From a virus: 29,960 nucleotides of DNA. Location: positions 1-29,960 of IMG/VR virus record IMGVR_UViG_3300042298_000433, one strand, 5' to 3'. This document shows, one piece after another, positions 8,401 to 13,820 of the stretch. Numbering within the stretch: the first letter of the stretch is position 1; the number at the start of each line of letters is the position of its first letter. Position numbers and translations under genes: made by a program. The notes beneath the pieces were generated by a model, which saw nothing but the letters and a program-made list of their open reading frames with translations, did not search any database and was not told the DNA's origin.

Positions 8401-9341
8401 TTATCTCTTCTTTATTAAAAACCAATGCTAGCGGAGATTTAGTGGCTGCAACGGCAGGTACAGATTATCAAGCAGTTTTAACAAACCCTGTCACAGGAAC
8501 AGGAACAGCAACACGTATAGCATATTGGAGTGGTACTAATACAATAACAAGTACCTCTAACTTATATTGGGATAATACAAATGCTCGATTAGGCATAGGT
8601 ACTACGGCACCTAGTGCTAAGGTGCATCTTGTTGAAGGAAATTTTGTAACAAGATTCTTAGTTGGACAAAGTACGTTTACTGGGTATAACTCAGGATTAA
8701 CTGCTGGTCAGAAGGGTAATATTATTGTAGGTCAGGCTAACTCCACAAATAATGCATATGTAATAAACTTTATATATCAATCAAGTGGATCAACCTCAAA
8801 TTCAATTGGGCTTGGATTTTTTAACAATGATGATATAGTTACCATTAGTGCAAACAAAAATGTGGCTATTGCAACTACTCCAACTACTGGATATACACTT
8901 ACCGTTGGTAGCATTGTAGGTGGTACTGGAACAGTATTGACAAAGGGTAGTGTTAAAATTGAAACTGGTGCTTTGGGTGTTGGAGTAAATGCTAGCGCAA
9001 CTGCTGGTAGAATAGATGCTTCAAATGATATTGTACCGTTTTCTTCTTCTGATTTAAGACTAAAAGAAAACATAAAAAACATTACAGATCCAATTGATAA
9101 AATCAAAAGACTTAACGGTGTTGAGTTTGATTGGATTAAAGAACTTGAGCAATCTCACGGTTACTCTGGTCACGATACTGGCATAATCGCACAAGAGGTT
9201 CAAGATATTTTACCAATGGCTGTCAGAACTAATGCAAGTGGATACTTAGCTGTAAGATATGAAAAGTTAATTGGTCTATTAATAGAGGCTGTTAAAGAAC
9301 AGCAAGTTCAAATTGATTATCTTAATTCAAAATTAAATTAA
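5493..9341 (+). CDS. tail fibre with C-terminal S74 auto-cleaving chaperone
   Basis: 1282 residues. The N-terminal about 40 residues hold a short helix that may anchor it to the virion. The body is a Gly/Thr/Ser/Asn-rich beta fibre with several repeat types: GISYNNTTGV-like, TQYT(D/N)ALARA-like, NPVTGTGT twice, and NVGIGTTSP-like six times. The last 100 or so residues, from SSDLRLKENIKNI (about residue 1184) through GIIAQEVQDILP and the long helix ending KEQQVQIDYL, are the intramolecular chaperone of endosialidase (peptidase S74). In that family the Ser-Asp pair cuts the chaperone off after the trimer folds. It is unusual in lying between the connector and lysis genes, far from the tape measure. 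It probably determines host binding. Confidence 0.92.
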   Translation: MVNKKSLATFVRTLGNQVIAGFKHFLNNVKIGGDLIYDPDPLGSTATNLLTVDAQGVVRKATSLAGVTGTVTSVAITAPSAFTVTGSPITSSGTIAIGAAGTAAQYVRGDGQLGDFPTSSGGGSSVSYYLNGSVNQGTLGGNVYRELNKTPIIGAGTDFTIAADGYIAQFITDANDPSLLEIPGGNWNFEFYFSSSSSGGTPSFYVELSKYNGTTFTPIANNSAFPEFIAFGTTVSAYFGALAVPQTTLAVTDRLAIRVYVIHSGRTITLHTENGHLCQVITTFSTGLNALNGLTKQVQYFATGSSGTDFNISSISDTHRFNIPTASGTNRGLLSSSNWTNFTAAYNDKINSAAVTGTTTKTLTLTQQDGGTITASWTDINTNVVTSVFGRTGAVVATSGDYTTAQVTESGNLYFTNARGIGSTLTGYASSAGVISSADTILSAIQKLNGNIGALITGVSSVNGLSGAVTLTTTNIAEGTNLYYTNTRTRLALSAGAGISYNNTTGVVSSTITQYTDALARASISAGTGISYNSTTGVITNSLPDQTVIITAGSGISVSGSYPSFTVASTITQYTNALARAAISLTTTGTSGAATYNNTTGVLNIPQYQSVLTNPVTGTGTTNYVSKFTGTSTVGNSQIFDNGTNVGIGTTSPLRLLHVAGFAYFDTDIFGAVNNGIFFSGDGSYGSGVHGRNSGNDLVLQSGGSEQMRIISTGNVGIGTTSPTAKLQVAKGAQSNTVSIANSAAYIYGADVGLAIGQDNGAGGYGTWVQSARLSDGVSFSMALNPNGGNVGIGTISPSVKLHVVGGTALIKSNVNNGSPILTIHTNDDLGYTFSRSNTSGFLEFDGNQTGFIGYVFKNGNVGIGTTNPVSLLNLNNGDAFINVSDTIRGLQFGYAGPTHGSYRAAVMGGAESYGGTDSGMLTFHTQNGYVVSAIPPERMRITSAGNVGIGTTSPGAKLDVTGTIRQSSVISSLLKTNASGDLVAATAGTDYQAVLTNPVTGTGTATRIAYWSGTNTITSTSNLYWDNTNARLGIGTTAPSAKVHLVEGNFVTRFLVGQSTFTGYNSGLTAGQKGNIIVGQANSTNNAYVINFIYQSSGSTSNSIGLGFFNNDDIVTISANKNVAIATTPTTGYTLTVGSIVGGTGTVLTKGSVKIETGALGVGVNASATAGRIDASNDIVPFSSSDLRLKENIKNITDPIDKIKRLNGVEFDWIKELEQSHGYSGHDTGIIAQEVQDILPMAVRTNASGYLAVRYEKLIGLLIEAVKEQQVQIDYLNSKLN
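7420..8620 (+). repeat. six NVGIGTTSP-type repeats in the fibre gene
   Basis: DNA repeats encoding (N)VGIGT(T/I)(S/N)P start near 7420, 7632, 7858, 8069, 8327 and, more diverged, 8590. Several share the core AACGTTGGTATTGG. Spacing is about 210-265 bases. They mark tandem fibre modules and are candidate points for domain swapping by homologous recombination. Confidence 0.8.
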
Positions 9342-9352
9342 TAAACAATTAA

Positions 9353-9742
9353 ATGTCAAATCAAATTACATATACTTGGGACTGCCGAACAACTGATGTA
9401 TATCCATCATATCAAGAGTTTAGTGATGTTGTCTACAACGTTCATTGGCGTTTAACCGCAGAGCAGATTGTTGCTGAAAAGCGTTACTACGCTGTGTCTA
9501 TTGGCACACAGACAATCTCTACTGACACCATCCAGCCAGAGGGCTTCTTGCCATTCCCATCACCAACTGACGAACAGGCTTGTACTACCTTCTTGAATCA
9601 GGTTACTGAATGGGTAAAGGAAGAGATGGGTCAAGAACGCATTGACGAGATGGAAGCATCTTTGGATACCCAGATTGCAAACCAAATTAATCCTCCGAGC
9701 GTAACTTTAACAATCGGAGTTAGTGAACCTTATGCTGTATAA
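9353..9742 (+). CDS. conserved phage protein of the ITYTWD...VYNVHWRLT type
   Basis: 129 residues. The opening ITYTWDCRTTDVYPS, then VVYNVHWRLTAEQ, YAVSIGTQTI and a C-terminal EWVKEEMGQERIDEMEASLDTQI helix match a small family seen in many marine and freshwater phages next to tail-fibre genes (DUF7936 from memory). Its function is not established. It starts 11 bases after the fibre stop with an A-rich leader, so it is probably co-transcribed with the fibre. Confidence 0.7.
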   Translation: MSNQITYTWDCRTTDVYPSYQEFSDVVYNVHWRLTAEQIVAEKRYYAVSIGTQTISTDTIQPEGFLPFPSPTDEQACTTFLNQVTEWVKEEMGQERIDEMEASLDTQIANQINPPSVTLTIGVSEPYAV

Positions 9743-9756
9743 GCAAAAAGATTTAC

Positions 9757-9764
9757 TATATTTG
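9757..9764 (+). promoter_or_regulatory. possible promoter -7 box TATATTTG
   Basis: TATATTTG fits the Bacteroidota TAnnTTTG box and lies in the 42-base gap before the gene at 9785. I see no clear TTTG or TTG at the proper distance upstream, so the call is weak. Confidence 0.4.
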
Positions 9765-9784
9765 TATAAACAAATTTATTAACA

Positions 9785-10054
9785 ATGGCAAAAGTAAAAG
9801 AAGAGCAGCTCTCAAAGGTTGTCGAACTCAAGCAGATGCAGGAGCAACTGACTCTTGAAGTAGGTTCACTCACAATGGCTAAGAAAGAAATTGACGAGCG
9901 ATTGGAAAAAGTATATCAACTGGTTAAAGAAACTGCCGAGCAGGTTCAAGTAATCGTTGAGGAAATCTCAAAAGAGTATGGCCCCGGCACACTGGATATT
10001 CAAACTGGAGAGTTTACTCCAGCGGAATCTCCTGATGCTGAGGTCGTTGAATAA
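9785..10054 (+). CDS. small acidic coiled-coil protein
   Basis: 89 residues. From residue 8 to 65 it is a continuous amphipathic helix with heptad spacing (VVELKQMQEQLTLEVGSL, then RLEKVYQLVKETAEQVQ), followed by a short acidic tail. No signal or membrane segment. A strong terminator closes the gene 22 bases downstream, so it is the last gene of its transcript, just before the lysis block. Role unknown; a fibre or assembly accessory is possible. Confidence 0.7.
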   Translation: MAKVKEEQLSKVVELKQMQEQLTLEVGSLTMAKKEIDERLEKVYQLVKETAEQVQVIVEEISKEYGPGTLDIQTGEFTPAESPDAEVVE

Positions 10055-10076
10055 AACAACATAAAGTGTCTAGAAG

Positions 10077-10100
10077 ACCCCGCTATTTGCGGGGTTTTTT
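10077..10100 (+). terminator. intrinsic terminator before lysis block
   Basis: Stem ACCCCGC (10077-10083) / GCGGGGT (10089-10095), loop TATTT, then a run of six T. Confidence 0.9.
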
Positions 10101-10139
10101 AGTAACTGATATTGTATATTAATATATACTTTATTCAAA

Positions 10140-10304
10140 ATGAAAGATACAACAGCCGTTGAAGTAGCGAAGCCTTGGCTCCTAACTGGTGGCTCATTTA
10201 TACTGGCAAACTTTAGTCAAGTGCTTGGCATCACAGCGATGCTGCTATCAATTGCCTATACCGCTTGGAAGTGGTACAGGGACATTAAGCGTGATGGATT
10301 TTAA
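10140..10304 (+). CDS. 54-residue membrane protein, holin candidate
   Basis: An ATG at 10140 opens 54 codons to a TAA at 10302-10304. Residues about 13-24 are hydrophobic and residues about 26-44 (FSQVLGITAMLLSIAYTAW) form a clear membrane helix, ended by the basic tail KWYRDIKRDGF. This size, topology and basic end fit small phage holins. It lies between a terminator and the endolysin and overlaps the next gene by 11 bases. No sequence family is proven; small membrane proteins of other function are possible. Confidence 0.65.
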   Translation: MKDTTAVEVAKPWLLTGGSFILANFSQVLGITAMLLSIAYTAWKWYRDIKRDGF

Positions 10305-10521
10305 GCCAATTATAGAGCGTTTATTTGTCAGTTGGAAGAGTACCCTGCTTGGGATGTCAATACTCTTTGTATGCTTCTTATTAGTGTTCCTAGACAAGGC
10401 ATCTCTCACCGAGGTGTCTACCTTTACGCTCGGTGGTTTTTACTTACTATTTTTAAAAGACGAAAATGGCAAAACAACAAATCGAAGAACGAAAGCCAAG
10501 GGCAAGGAAGAAGTTGGGTAG
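10294..10521 (+). CDS. 75-residue two-helix membrane protein, second holin or antiholin candidate
   Basis: The ATG at 10294 lies inside the 3' end of the 54-residue gene. The product has two hydrophobic stretches (about residues 15-33, STLLGMSILFVCFLLVF, and about 43-56, FTLGGFYLLFL) separated by an acidic turn, then a strongly basic tail (TTNRRTKAKGK). This is the class II holin layout. A longer in-frame reading upstream is possible but would overlap the first gene fully, so the ATG at 10294 is preferred. Which of the two membrane proteins is holin and which antiholin cannot be told. Confidence 0.65.
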   Translation: MDFKPIIERLFVSWKSTLLGMSILFVCFLLVFLDKASLTEVSTFTLGGFYLLFLKDENGKTTNRRTKAKGKEEVG

Positions 10522-10576
10522 ACATACCAAGCACTCCAAGACCAAGCAAAAGAAATACAAAGGTCAAGGAAGATAA
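10466..10576 (+). CDS. very basic 36-residue peptide
   Basis: An ATG at 10466, inside the 75-residue gene in another frame, opens 36 codons to TAA at 10574-10576. About half of the residues are Lys, Arg or His (ERKPRARKKLGRHTKHSK, then KQKKYKGQGR). The overlap of 56 bases continues the nested pattern of the two genes before it. A nucleic-acid-binding peptide is plausible, but function is unknown. Its length is close to what chance allows; the composition and chain of overlaps are the reasons to report it. Confidence 0.5.
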   Translation: MAKQQIEERKPRARKKLGRHTKHSKTKQKKYKGQGR

Positions 10577-10602
10577 CACAATTCGGAATTTATCCGAGCT
10601 TG

Positions 10603-10634
10603 ATTGTTTTATTGTGCATTAAGTCGTACTTTTG
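10603..10634 (+). promoter_or_regulatory. probable promoter of the endolysin-spanin genes
   Basis: ATTG at 10603-10606, a 20-base spacer, then TACTTTTG (10627-10634), fitting the Bacteroidota TTTG/TAnnTTTG pattern with a weaker -33 box. It lies in the 141-base gap between the basic peptide and the endolysin. Confidence 0.55.
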
Positions 10635-10658
10635 AGCGTAATGATGCTTAAAAGGTAC
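10626..10658 (+). repeat. inverted repeat over the -7 box of the endolysin promoter
   Basis: Arms GTACTTTTGAGC (10626-10637) and GCTTAAAAGGTAC (10646-10658) pair over 12 positions with one bulged G and one G-T pair. The left arm contains the TACTTTTG box. Much of the left arm would lie upstream of the transcript start, so an operator is more likely than an RNA hairpin. Confidence 0.5.
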
Positions 10659-10717
10659 AAAACGTATATTATTAGTGCAATTTAAGACACGTTATTAAAT
10701 CAAACTAATAAGTAAAA

Positions 10718-11191
10718 ATGAATATATCAGCAAACTTTACGATGCAAGAACTGACCAAGACCAATACTGGTCTTCGGAATGTTCCTAGTCGTGATCAAGA
10801 CAGACGAATCAGATTATTGGTTCGTAGACTTTTGCAGCCACTTCGTGATGCAGTAGGGCCTTTGCAGGTTAATAGCGCCTTCAGATCATTGGAAGTAAAC
10901 TCTGCTGTTGGTTCACATTCTGGAAGCCAACACGTCAGAGGAGAGGCTGCCGACATAGAAGGTATTGATGTAAGCAACTTTGAGGTAGCTGCATACATCT
11001 ACAACAACATGGACTTTGACCAAATGATTCTTGAGTATCATCAAGACGGTCAGCCAAAGTGGATTCACGTTTCCTATAAAGAGACGGGAAACAGAAAGGA
11101 AACAAGGATTGCAATGAAGAAGAAAACCAAAACTGAATATCCACTTTATACACCAGCATTATCTCAAAAAATTTATGGAAAAGAGCTTTGA
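10718..11191 (+). CDS. endolysin, M15-family D,D-peptidase-like
   Basis: 157 residues. Zinc-site motifs of the peptidase M15A/VanY-like group are visible: SQHVRGEAADI supplies His72 and Asp79, and WIHVSY supplies His117. VNSAFRSLEVN upstream fits the conserved arginine strand. It should cut peptide cross-links in host peptidoglycan. There is no signal peptide, so release depends on a holin, which fits the two membrane proteins upstream. The basic tail (MKKKTKTE) may bind the cell wall or membrane. The spanin-like gene follows at once. The start ATG has an A-rich leader (AAGTAAAA). Confidence 0.88.
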   Translation: MNISANFTMQELTKTNTGLRNVPSRDQDRRIRLLVRRLLQPLRDAVGPLQVNSAFRSLEVNSAVGSHSGSQHVRGEAADIEGIDVSNFEVAAYIYNNMDFDQMILEYHQDGQPKWIHVSYKETGNRKETRIAMKKKTKTEYPLYTPALSQKIYGKEL

Positions 11192-11276
11192 AGATTTCAT
11201 CAAGGATTTAGAACAAGCGCAACAGCCTATTTGCAACATAGACAATCCAGACTTATGCGAAACCTGCTCATCTTAA
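11175..11276 (+). CDS. 33-residue ORF nested between endolysin and spanin
   Basis: An ATG at 11175 overlaps the last 17 bases of the endolysin. 33 codons run to TAA at 11274-11276, overlapping the spanin start by 22 bases. The peptide is acidic with three Cys near its end (CNIDNPDLCETCSS). It may serve to carry ribosomes from endolysin to spanin, or be a chance ORF. Confidence 0.35.
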   Translation: MEKSFEDFIKDLEQAQQPICNIDNPDLCETCSS

Positions 11277-11650
11277 TAACTGCTATATTCCTTTTTGGCG
11301 GATGTTCTGCGAAGTGGCACCTCAAACGTGCAATTGCAAAAGGGGCGAATGTACACGTTCAAAAATGGGACACGACAATAGTGACCAAGGAAAGAACACT
11401 AAGAGACACGGTGGAGATTCTAAGGGACACGACAATCATTCAAGACGGGGTGTCCGTTAATCTTCAGTACAAGGATAGATTGATTTATGTCGAGGCTAAA
11501 TGTCAACCAGACACTATTCCGGTGACAAAGTACATTACGAAAACTGTTTCGGTAGAAGAGAAGAAAGGTGATTATAGATTCTTCTGGCAGGTTATTTTTG
11601 CCGCATCTATTATTTATTTATTCTCACTCTTGGTTAGAACGAGGGAATAG
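11255..11650 (+). CDS. u-spanin-like lipoprotein with C-terminal membrane helix
   Basis: 131 residues from the ATG at 11255. The N-terminus is a lipoprotein signal: MRNLLILITAIFLF then the lipobox FGGC with Cys17. The middle is a soluble beta-rich region with repeated charged strands (TIVTKERTLRDTVEILRD). The C-terminus, about residues 109-127 (FFWQVIFAASIIYLFSLLV), is a membrane helix followed by RTRE. One protein anchored in both outer and inner membranes is the u-spanin design known from phage T1 gp11, which disrupts the outer membrane at lysis. The position right after the endolysin supports it. A TTG start 8 codons earlier is possible but would spoil the signal peptide. Confidence 0.75.
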   Translation: MRNLLILITAIFLFGGCSAKWHLKRAIAKGANVHVQKWDTTIVTKERTLRDTVEILRDTTIIQDGVSVNLQYKDRLIYVEAKCQPDTIPVTKYITKTVSVEEKKGDYRFFWQVIFAASIIYLFSLLVRTRE

Positions 11651-11660
11651 TGTATATTTG
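11630..11660 (+). promoter_or_regulatory. consensus-like promoter after the spanin gene
   Basis: TTG (11630-11632), 20-base spacer, TATATTTG (11653-11660). The -7 box starts 3 bases after the spanin stop, and no + strand gene follows before a terminator, so it would make only a short RNA. Confidence 0.6.
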
Positions 11661-11662
11661 TT

Positions 11663-11733
11663 CATCGAGAGTGGTTACTCGATGTTGCTTTCATTGTTTT
11701 TTGGTAGAGAGGGGACTTCGGTCCCCTCTTTTT
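11663..11733 (+). ncRNA. candidate small RNA of about 70 nt
   Basis: Starts 2-3 bases after a TATATTTG box. The 5' end folds into a 7-bp hairpin (CATCGAG 11663-11669 / CTCGATG 11678-11684). A U-rich linker and then a strong terminator hairpin follow. There is no convincing ORF. Promoter, 5' hairpin and terminator in 100 bases is the layout of a bacterial small RNA. Alternatively it is only a transcription barrier between converging operons. No known family recognised. Confidence 0.4.
11708..11733 (+). terminator. intrinsic terminator with TTCG loop, end of the late lysis block
   Basis: Nine-base-pair stem AGAGGGGAC (11708-11716) / GTCCCCTCT (11721-11729), loop TTCG, then T-run. The reverse strand lacks a T-run, so it works for + strand transcripts. 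The T-run touches the 3' end of the last - strand gene. Confidence 0.9.
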
Positions 11734-11878
11734 ATTTCTTATTTTCTTTCCAGCTCAAGTAGCAAATAGCAAGTCTCTGCTGGTTCATCGTGTAGTCCAT
11801 AACCATTGAAGGATTGGACATACAGCGCTCAATAAACTCCTTCTGTTTCTCTTCTTTCTTTGGGATTGGGATTGGCAT
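11732..11878 (-). CDS. small conserved phage protein (FIERCM...QRLAICYLSW)
   Basis: 48 residues from ATG at 11878 to TAA at 11734-11732. MPIPIPKKEEKQKEFIERCM, then a spacer, then QQRLAICYLSWKE matches a short motif I know from many tailed phages (a Cys-Met helix followed by QR-AIC-W), sometimes as the tail of prohead proteases and sometimes as a separate small gene. Its function is not known. It overlaps the preceding gene by 50 bases in a different frame and is the last gene of the - strand operon. Confidence 0.6.
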   Translation of the reverse strand: MPIPIPKKEEKQKEFIERCMSNPSMVMDYTMNQQRLAICYLSWKENKK

Positions 11879-11978
11879 CTTCTTTTTTATTTAATTTACA
11901 GGTGCAAGAATTTTTATCACAGTCACCTGGATCACATCCATAGATGACGTGATGCCCTGCGTGTTCGTTTGGAATCAT
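11829..11978 (-). CDS. cysteine-rich 49-residue protein
   Basis: ATG at 11978 overlaps the TGA of the membrane-protein gene (ATGA). 49 codons run to a TGA at 11831-11829. The N-terminal half holds GHHVIYGCDPGDCDKNSCTCK, with four Cys and two His that could bind a metal; the rest is charged. The last 16 codons overlap the next gene. ATGA coupling and the Cys pattern support it; length is short and no family is recognised. Confidence 0.5.
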   Translation of the reverse strand: MIPNEHAGHHVIYGCDPGDCDKNSCTCKLNKKEDANPNPKERRETEGVY

Positions 11979-12223
11979 TTGATAAACCTCTTAAACATTT
12001 CATTTGTCATAAACGAAGTAACGAAGGCGAAGAATATGTTTATATCGTTTAATGCAAAGAAGATTGCAGACACCCAGAAAGACATACAATAGATGCAGTT
12101 GAATGGCTTAAAGTCAAACAAACTCTGAATAATGTACTGCGTATAGTCAAACACATAGACACCAACAAGAGTTGCTGAGATTAGCACACTCCAGTAAAGG
12201 ACTTCAATAATTTCTTGGATCAT
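11975..12223 (-). CDS. small membrane protein with CIYCMSFW motif
   Basis: 82 residues with three hydrophobic segments: about 7-27 (EVLYWSVLISATLVGVYVF), 43-58 (CIYCMSFWVSAIFFAL) and 62-74 (INIFFAFVTSFMT). The KPFNCIYCMSFW segment just before the second helix recurs in small phage membrane proteins. Start overlaps the upstream stop by ATGA. A role in membrane modification or exclusion is possible; nothing shows which. Confidence 0.65.
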   Translation of the reverse strand: MIQEIIEVLYWSVLISATLVGVYVFDYTQYIIQSLFDFKPFNCIYCMSFWVSAIFFALNDINIFFAFVTSFMTNEMFKRFIK

Positions 12224-12633
12224 AATTCTTGGCTTAAATTATCGTCTTTCTGTGATTTAATAAACTTGTAAACCCACTCACCATCTTCAAAGACCTGCAT
12301 ACGAACTTTTGTTTTCTGTCCGTAGATGTCAGACCAAGCAAATGACTTGACCTTATTTATCATTGTAGTCTTAGCCATAGCGATGATAAGATTTGCTGCG
12401 CTCTTATCCTCCTCGTAGTAATGCAAGAAACGTTCACAGATACGCATAACAGCCTCATCAATAAGCACCTGCCGCACCTCTGGGTTGTTGGTATCAAAAT
12501 ACTTGTGCGCTATGTCGTAACACCTGTCCAAGATGTATTGACCAAGCGTGTTGGTAATCACTCCAGACAACTTGGAAATGATTGCTTCACGCTCAACAGC
12601 GGCCTTATCGTATCGAGAGTTCTTCTGAGGCAC
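12220..12633 (-). CDS. unknown helical protein, faintly sigma-like
   Basis: 137 residues starting at GTG 12633; a stop lies two codons upstream and no ATG is near. All-helical, with ERFLHYYEEDKSAANLIIAMAKTTMINKVKSFAW, which resembles in style the helix of phage late sigma factors (gp55-like) that precedes DNA-binding residues, then a basic stretch (YGQKTKVRMQV). This resemblance is weak and I would not name it a sigma factor without profile search. It overlaps the upstream gene by 29 bases. Confidence 0.6.
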   Translation of the reverse strand: MPQKNSRYDKAAVEREAIISKLSGVITNTLGQYILDRCYDIAHKYFDTNNPEVRQVLIDEAVMRICERFLHYYEEDKSAANLIIAMAKTTMINKVKSFAWSDIYGQKTKVRMQVFEDGEWVYKFIKSQKDDNLSQEL

Positions 12634-12805
12634 TGTCTAATATGATTATAATGTCGTCTAAGCCACCATAGAGGTATTCTAAGGGCATTTCTGTTATAAA
12701 TGATATGCTGATTAAGCTGACTTTATTTTTGGTCCTTAAAAGCGTTTTAATTGCCTTATACAACTCTATCTGCTCATCAGCATTAAAGTAGGTAACTTTA
12801 TCCAT
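12605..12805 (-). CDS. unknown 66-residue protein
   Basis: The ATG at 12805 overlaps the upstream stop by 8 bases (ATGGATAA), so I prefer it to a longer form starting at 12883. The product opens MDKVTYFNADEQIELYKAIK and ends acidic. Mostly helical, no recognised domain. It lies in the distal part of the replication operon. Confidence 0.55.
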   Translation of the reverse strand: MDKVTYFNADEQIELYKAIKTLLRTKNKVSLISISFITEMPLEYLYGGLDDIIIILDSASEELSIR

Positions 12806-13025
12806 ACGGTCTGATTCTTTTGGCGAACGAGTTATCGAGGCGAGAAATAATATCAATGAGTTCATTCTCTCTACGTCTGACATCTTCCATCTGTTCTTTG
12901 GTGGTTTCTGTTCCGGTGTTTGCGTAAAGGAGTTTAGCCTCCTTGAGGAGTGCGTCTACTCTTTGTCTTACCTCTCGATCTTGGTAGTAGGGACTGCTCG
13001 GAATACTCATCTCTTTCTGTGACAT
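12798..13025 (-). CDS. unknown 75-residue charged helical protein
   Basis: MSQKEMSIPSS, then a long charged helix (DREVRQRVDALLKEAKLLY, then EQMEDVRRRENELIDIISRL). It overlaps the resolvase gene by 92 bases. A second Met at residue 6 gives a slightly shorter form. Function unknown; a coiled-coil partner of a replication protein is possible but unproven. Confidence 0.55.
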   Translation of the reverse strand: MSQKEMSIPSSPYYQDREVRQRVDALLKEAKLLYANTGTETTKEQMEDVRRRENELIDIISRLDNSFAKRIRPYG

Positions 13026-13392
13026 TAAATAGTTTTATTTGTGCGATGTATGTGTTCTTTTCCATAGTCCCGTCATAGTCGATACGAACCGACTTGAAAT
13101 ACTTAGGACTGTCATCTTCAACCACGCCCATATCAACAAGACTATCAGCCGTAAATTTTGCACAAAGAATACTATTGTCGCAATCAAACCGACTATTGTA
13201 AAAAATGTGTAGCTCAAAGCCTTCCGCAAAGTGCGCATCGTACTCAGAAATCTTCTCTTTAATGATCTTTTTGTAAGCATCTCCTTGTTTTTTTCTAATT
13301 GCAAAATGCCTCCCAGCATAATACTCGTTGAGGCTTGGTGGCTTTGGTAATGTTATTTTGATTGTAATGTCTTGGGCCATAGGAATATACAT
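12934..13392 (-). CDS. RusA-like Holliday-junction resolvase
   Basis: 152 residues. The RusA pattern is visible: an N-terminal strand and PPSLNEYY turn, then SRFDCDNSILCAKFTADSLV with acidic residues Asp70, Asp72 and Asp83, and GVVEDDSPKYF with Asp93-Asp94. In this family the acidic residues bind metal and the dimer cuts branched DNA, here likely recombination or replication intermediates before packaging. The tail after residue 125 is basic (RSRGKTKSRRT). A second ATG at 13380 is possible; the one at 13392 has the better A-rich leader. Confidence 0.8.
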   Translation of the reverse strand: MYIPMAQDITIKITLPKPPSLNEYYAGRHFAIRKKQGDAYKKIIKEKISEYDAHFAEGFELHIFYNSRFDCDNSILCAKFTADSLVDMGVVEDDSPKYFKSVRIDYDGTMEKNTYIAQIKLFNVTERDEYSEQSLLPRSRGKTKSRRTPQGG

Positions 13393-13820
13393 TTATCTCT
13401 AGGTACATTATAAGTTACATCAATACCTTTCCGATACTTGGAATTGATGTGCTTGATAGTTCTGTACTCTTCCTTGAAAATTTCACTGCTCTTGCACATA
13501 ACAAATGCACCTGTCTCACGGCAGACAACAACATACCAAAACTCAATGTGATCCCACTTCTTTTTTCTGGCAAGAAAAGACACTGTTGGAAATGGAAAGT
13601 CGTCCTTGCAAGTCCAAGGATAGTTAACCTTAACCTCGGCTTCTAAGAACACCAGTTCTCCCTTTTTGATTGCGGCAATATCAATGCCGTAATCTTCTTC
13701 ACGTTTGGGAATTACTTCGTAACCTCTAGAAACAACAAAGGATGATACTTGCTGTATCCCCCAATCATTGTCTTCGTTGTACGAAGCACGGCTAAATTTT
13801 CCAGCTCCTGTGTTTCTCAT
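13353..13820 (-). CDS. possible PD-(D/E)XK-type nuclease
   Basis: 155 residues. EEDYGIDIAAIKKGELVFLEAEVKVN (residues about 41-66) has the order Asp, then strand, then ExExK, the layout of the PD-(D/E)XK active site. Upstream lies a helix with SSFVVSRGYEVIPK, as at the start of restriction-like folds. FWYVVVCRE later is a core strand. It lies between the DUF1599-like and resolvase genes, in a DNA-processing context. The assignment is by fold pattern only. Start overlaps the upstream stop (ATGA). Confidence 0.6.
   Translation of the reverse strand: MRNTGAGKFSRASYNEDNDWGIQQVSSFVVSRGYEVIPKREEDYGIDIAAIKKGELVFLEAEVKVNYPWTCKDDFPFPTVSFLARKKKWDHIEFWYVVVCRETGAFVMCKSSEIFKEEYRTIKHINSKYRKGIDVTYNVPRDKCIFLWPKTLQSK

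Noticed and set aside
7027-8600. Diversity-generating retroelement target in the tail fibre
   Set aside because: No reverse transcriptase gene and no template repeat are visible; repeats are structural modules of the fibre.
12220-12633. Naming this gene a late sigma factor
   Set aside because: The helix pattern is only suggestive; no conserved core-binding or clamp motif can be read with confidence.
13404-13412. Further copy of TACATTATA
   Set aside because: It lies inside the coding region of the possible nuclease with no second copy near it; one isolated nonamer in 30 kb of AT-rich DNA is expected by chance.
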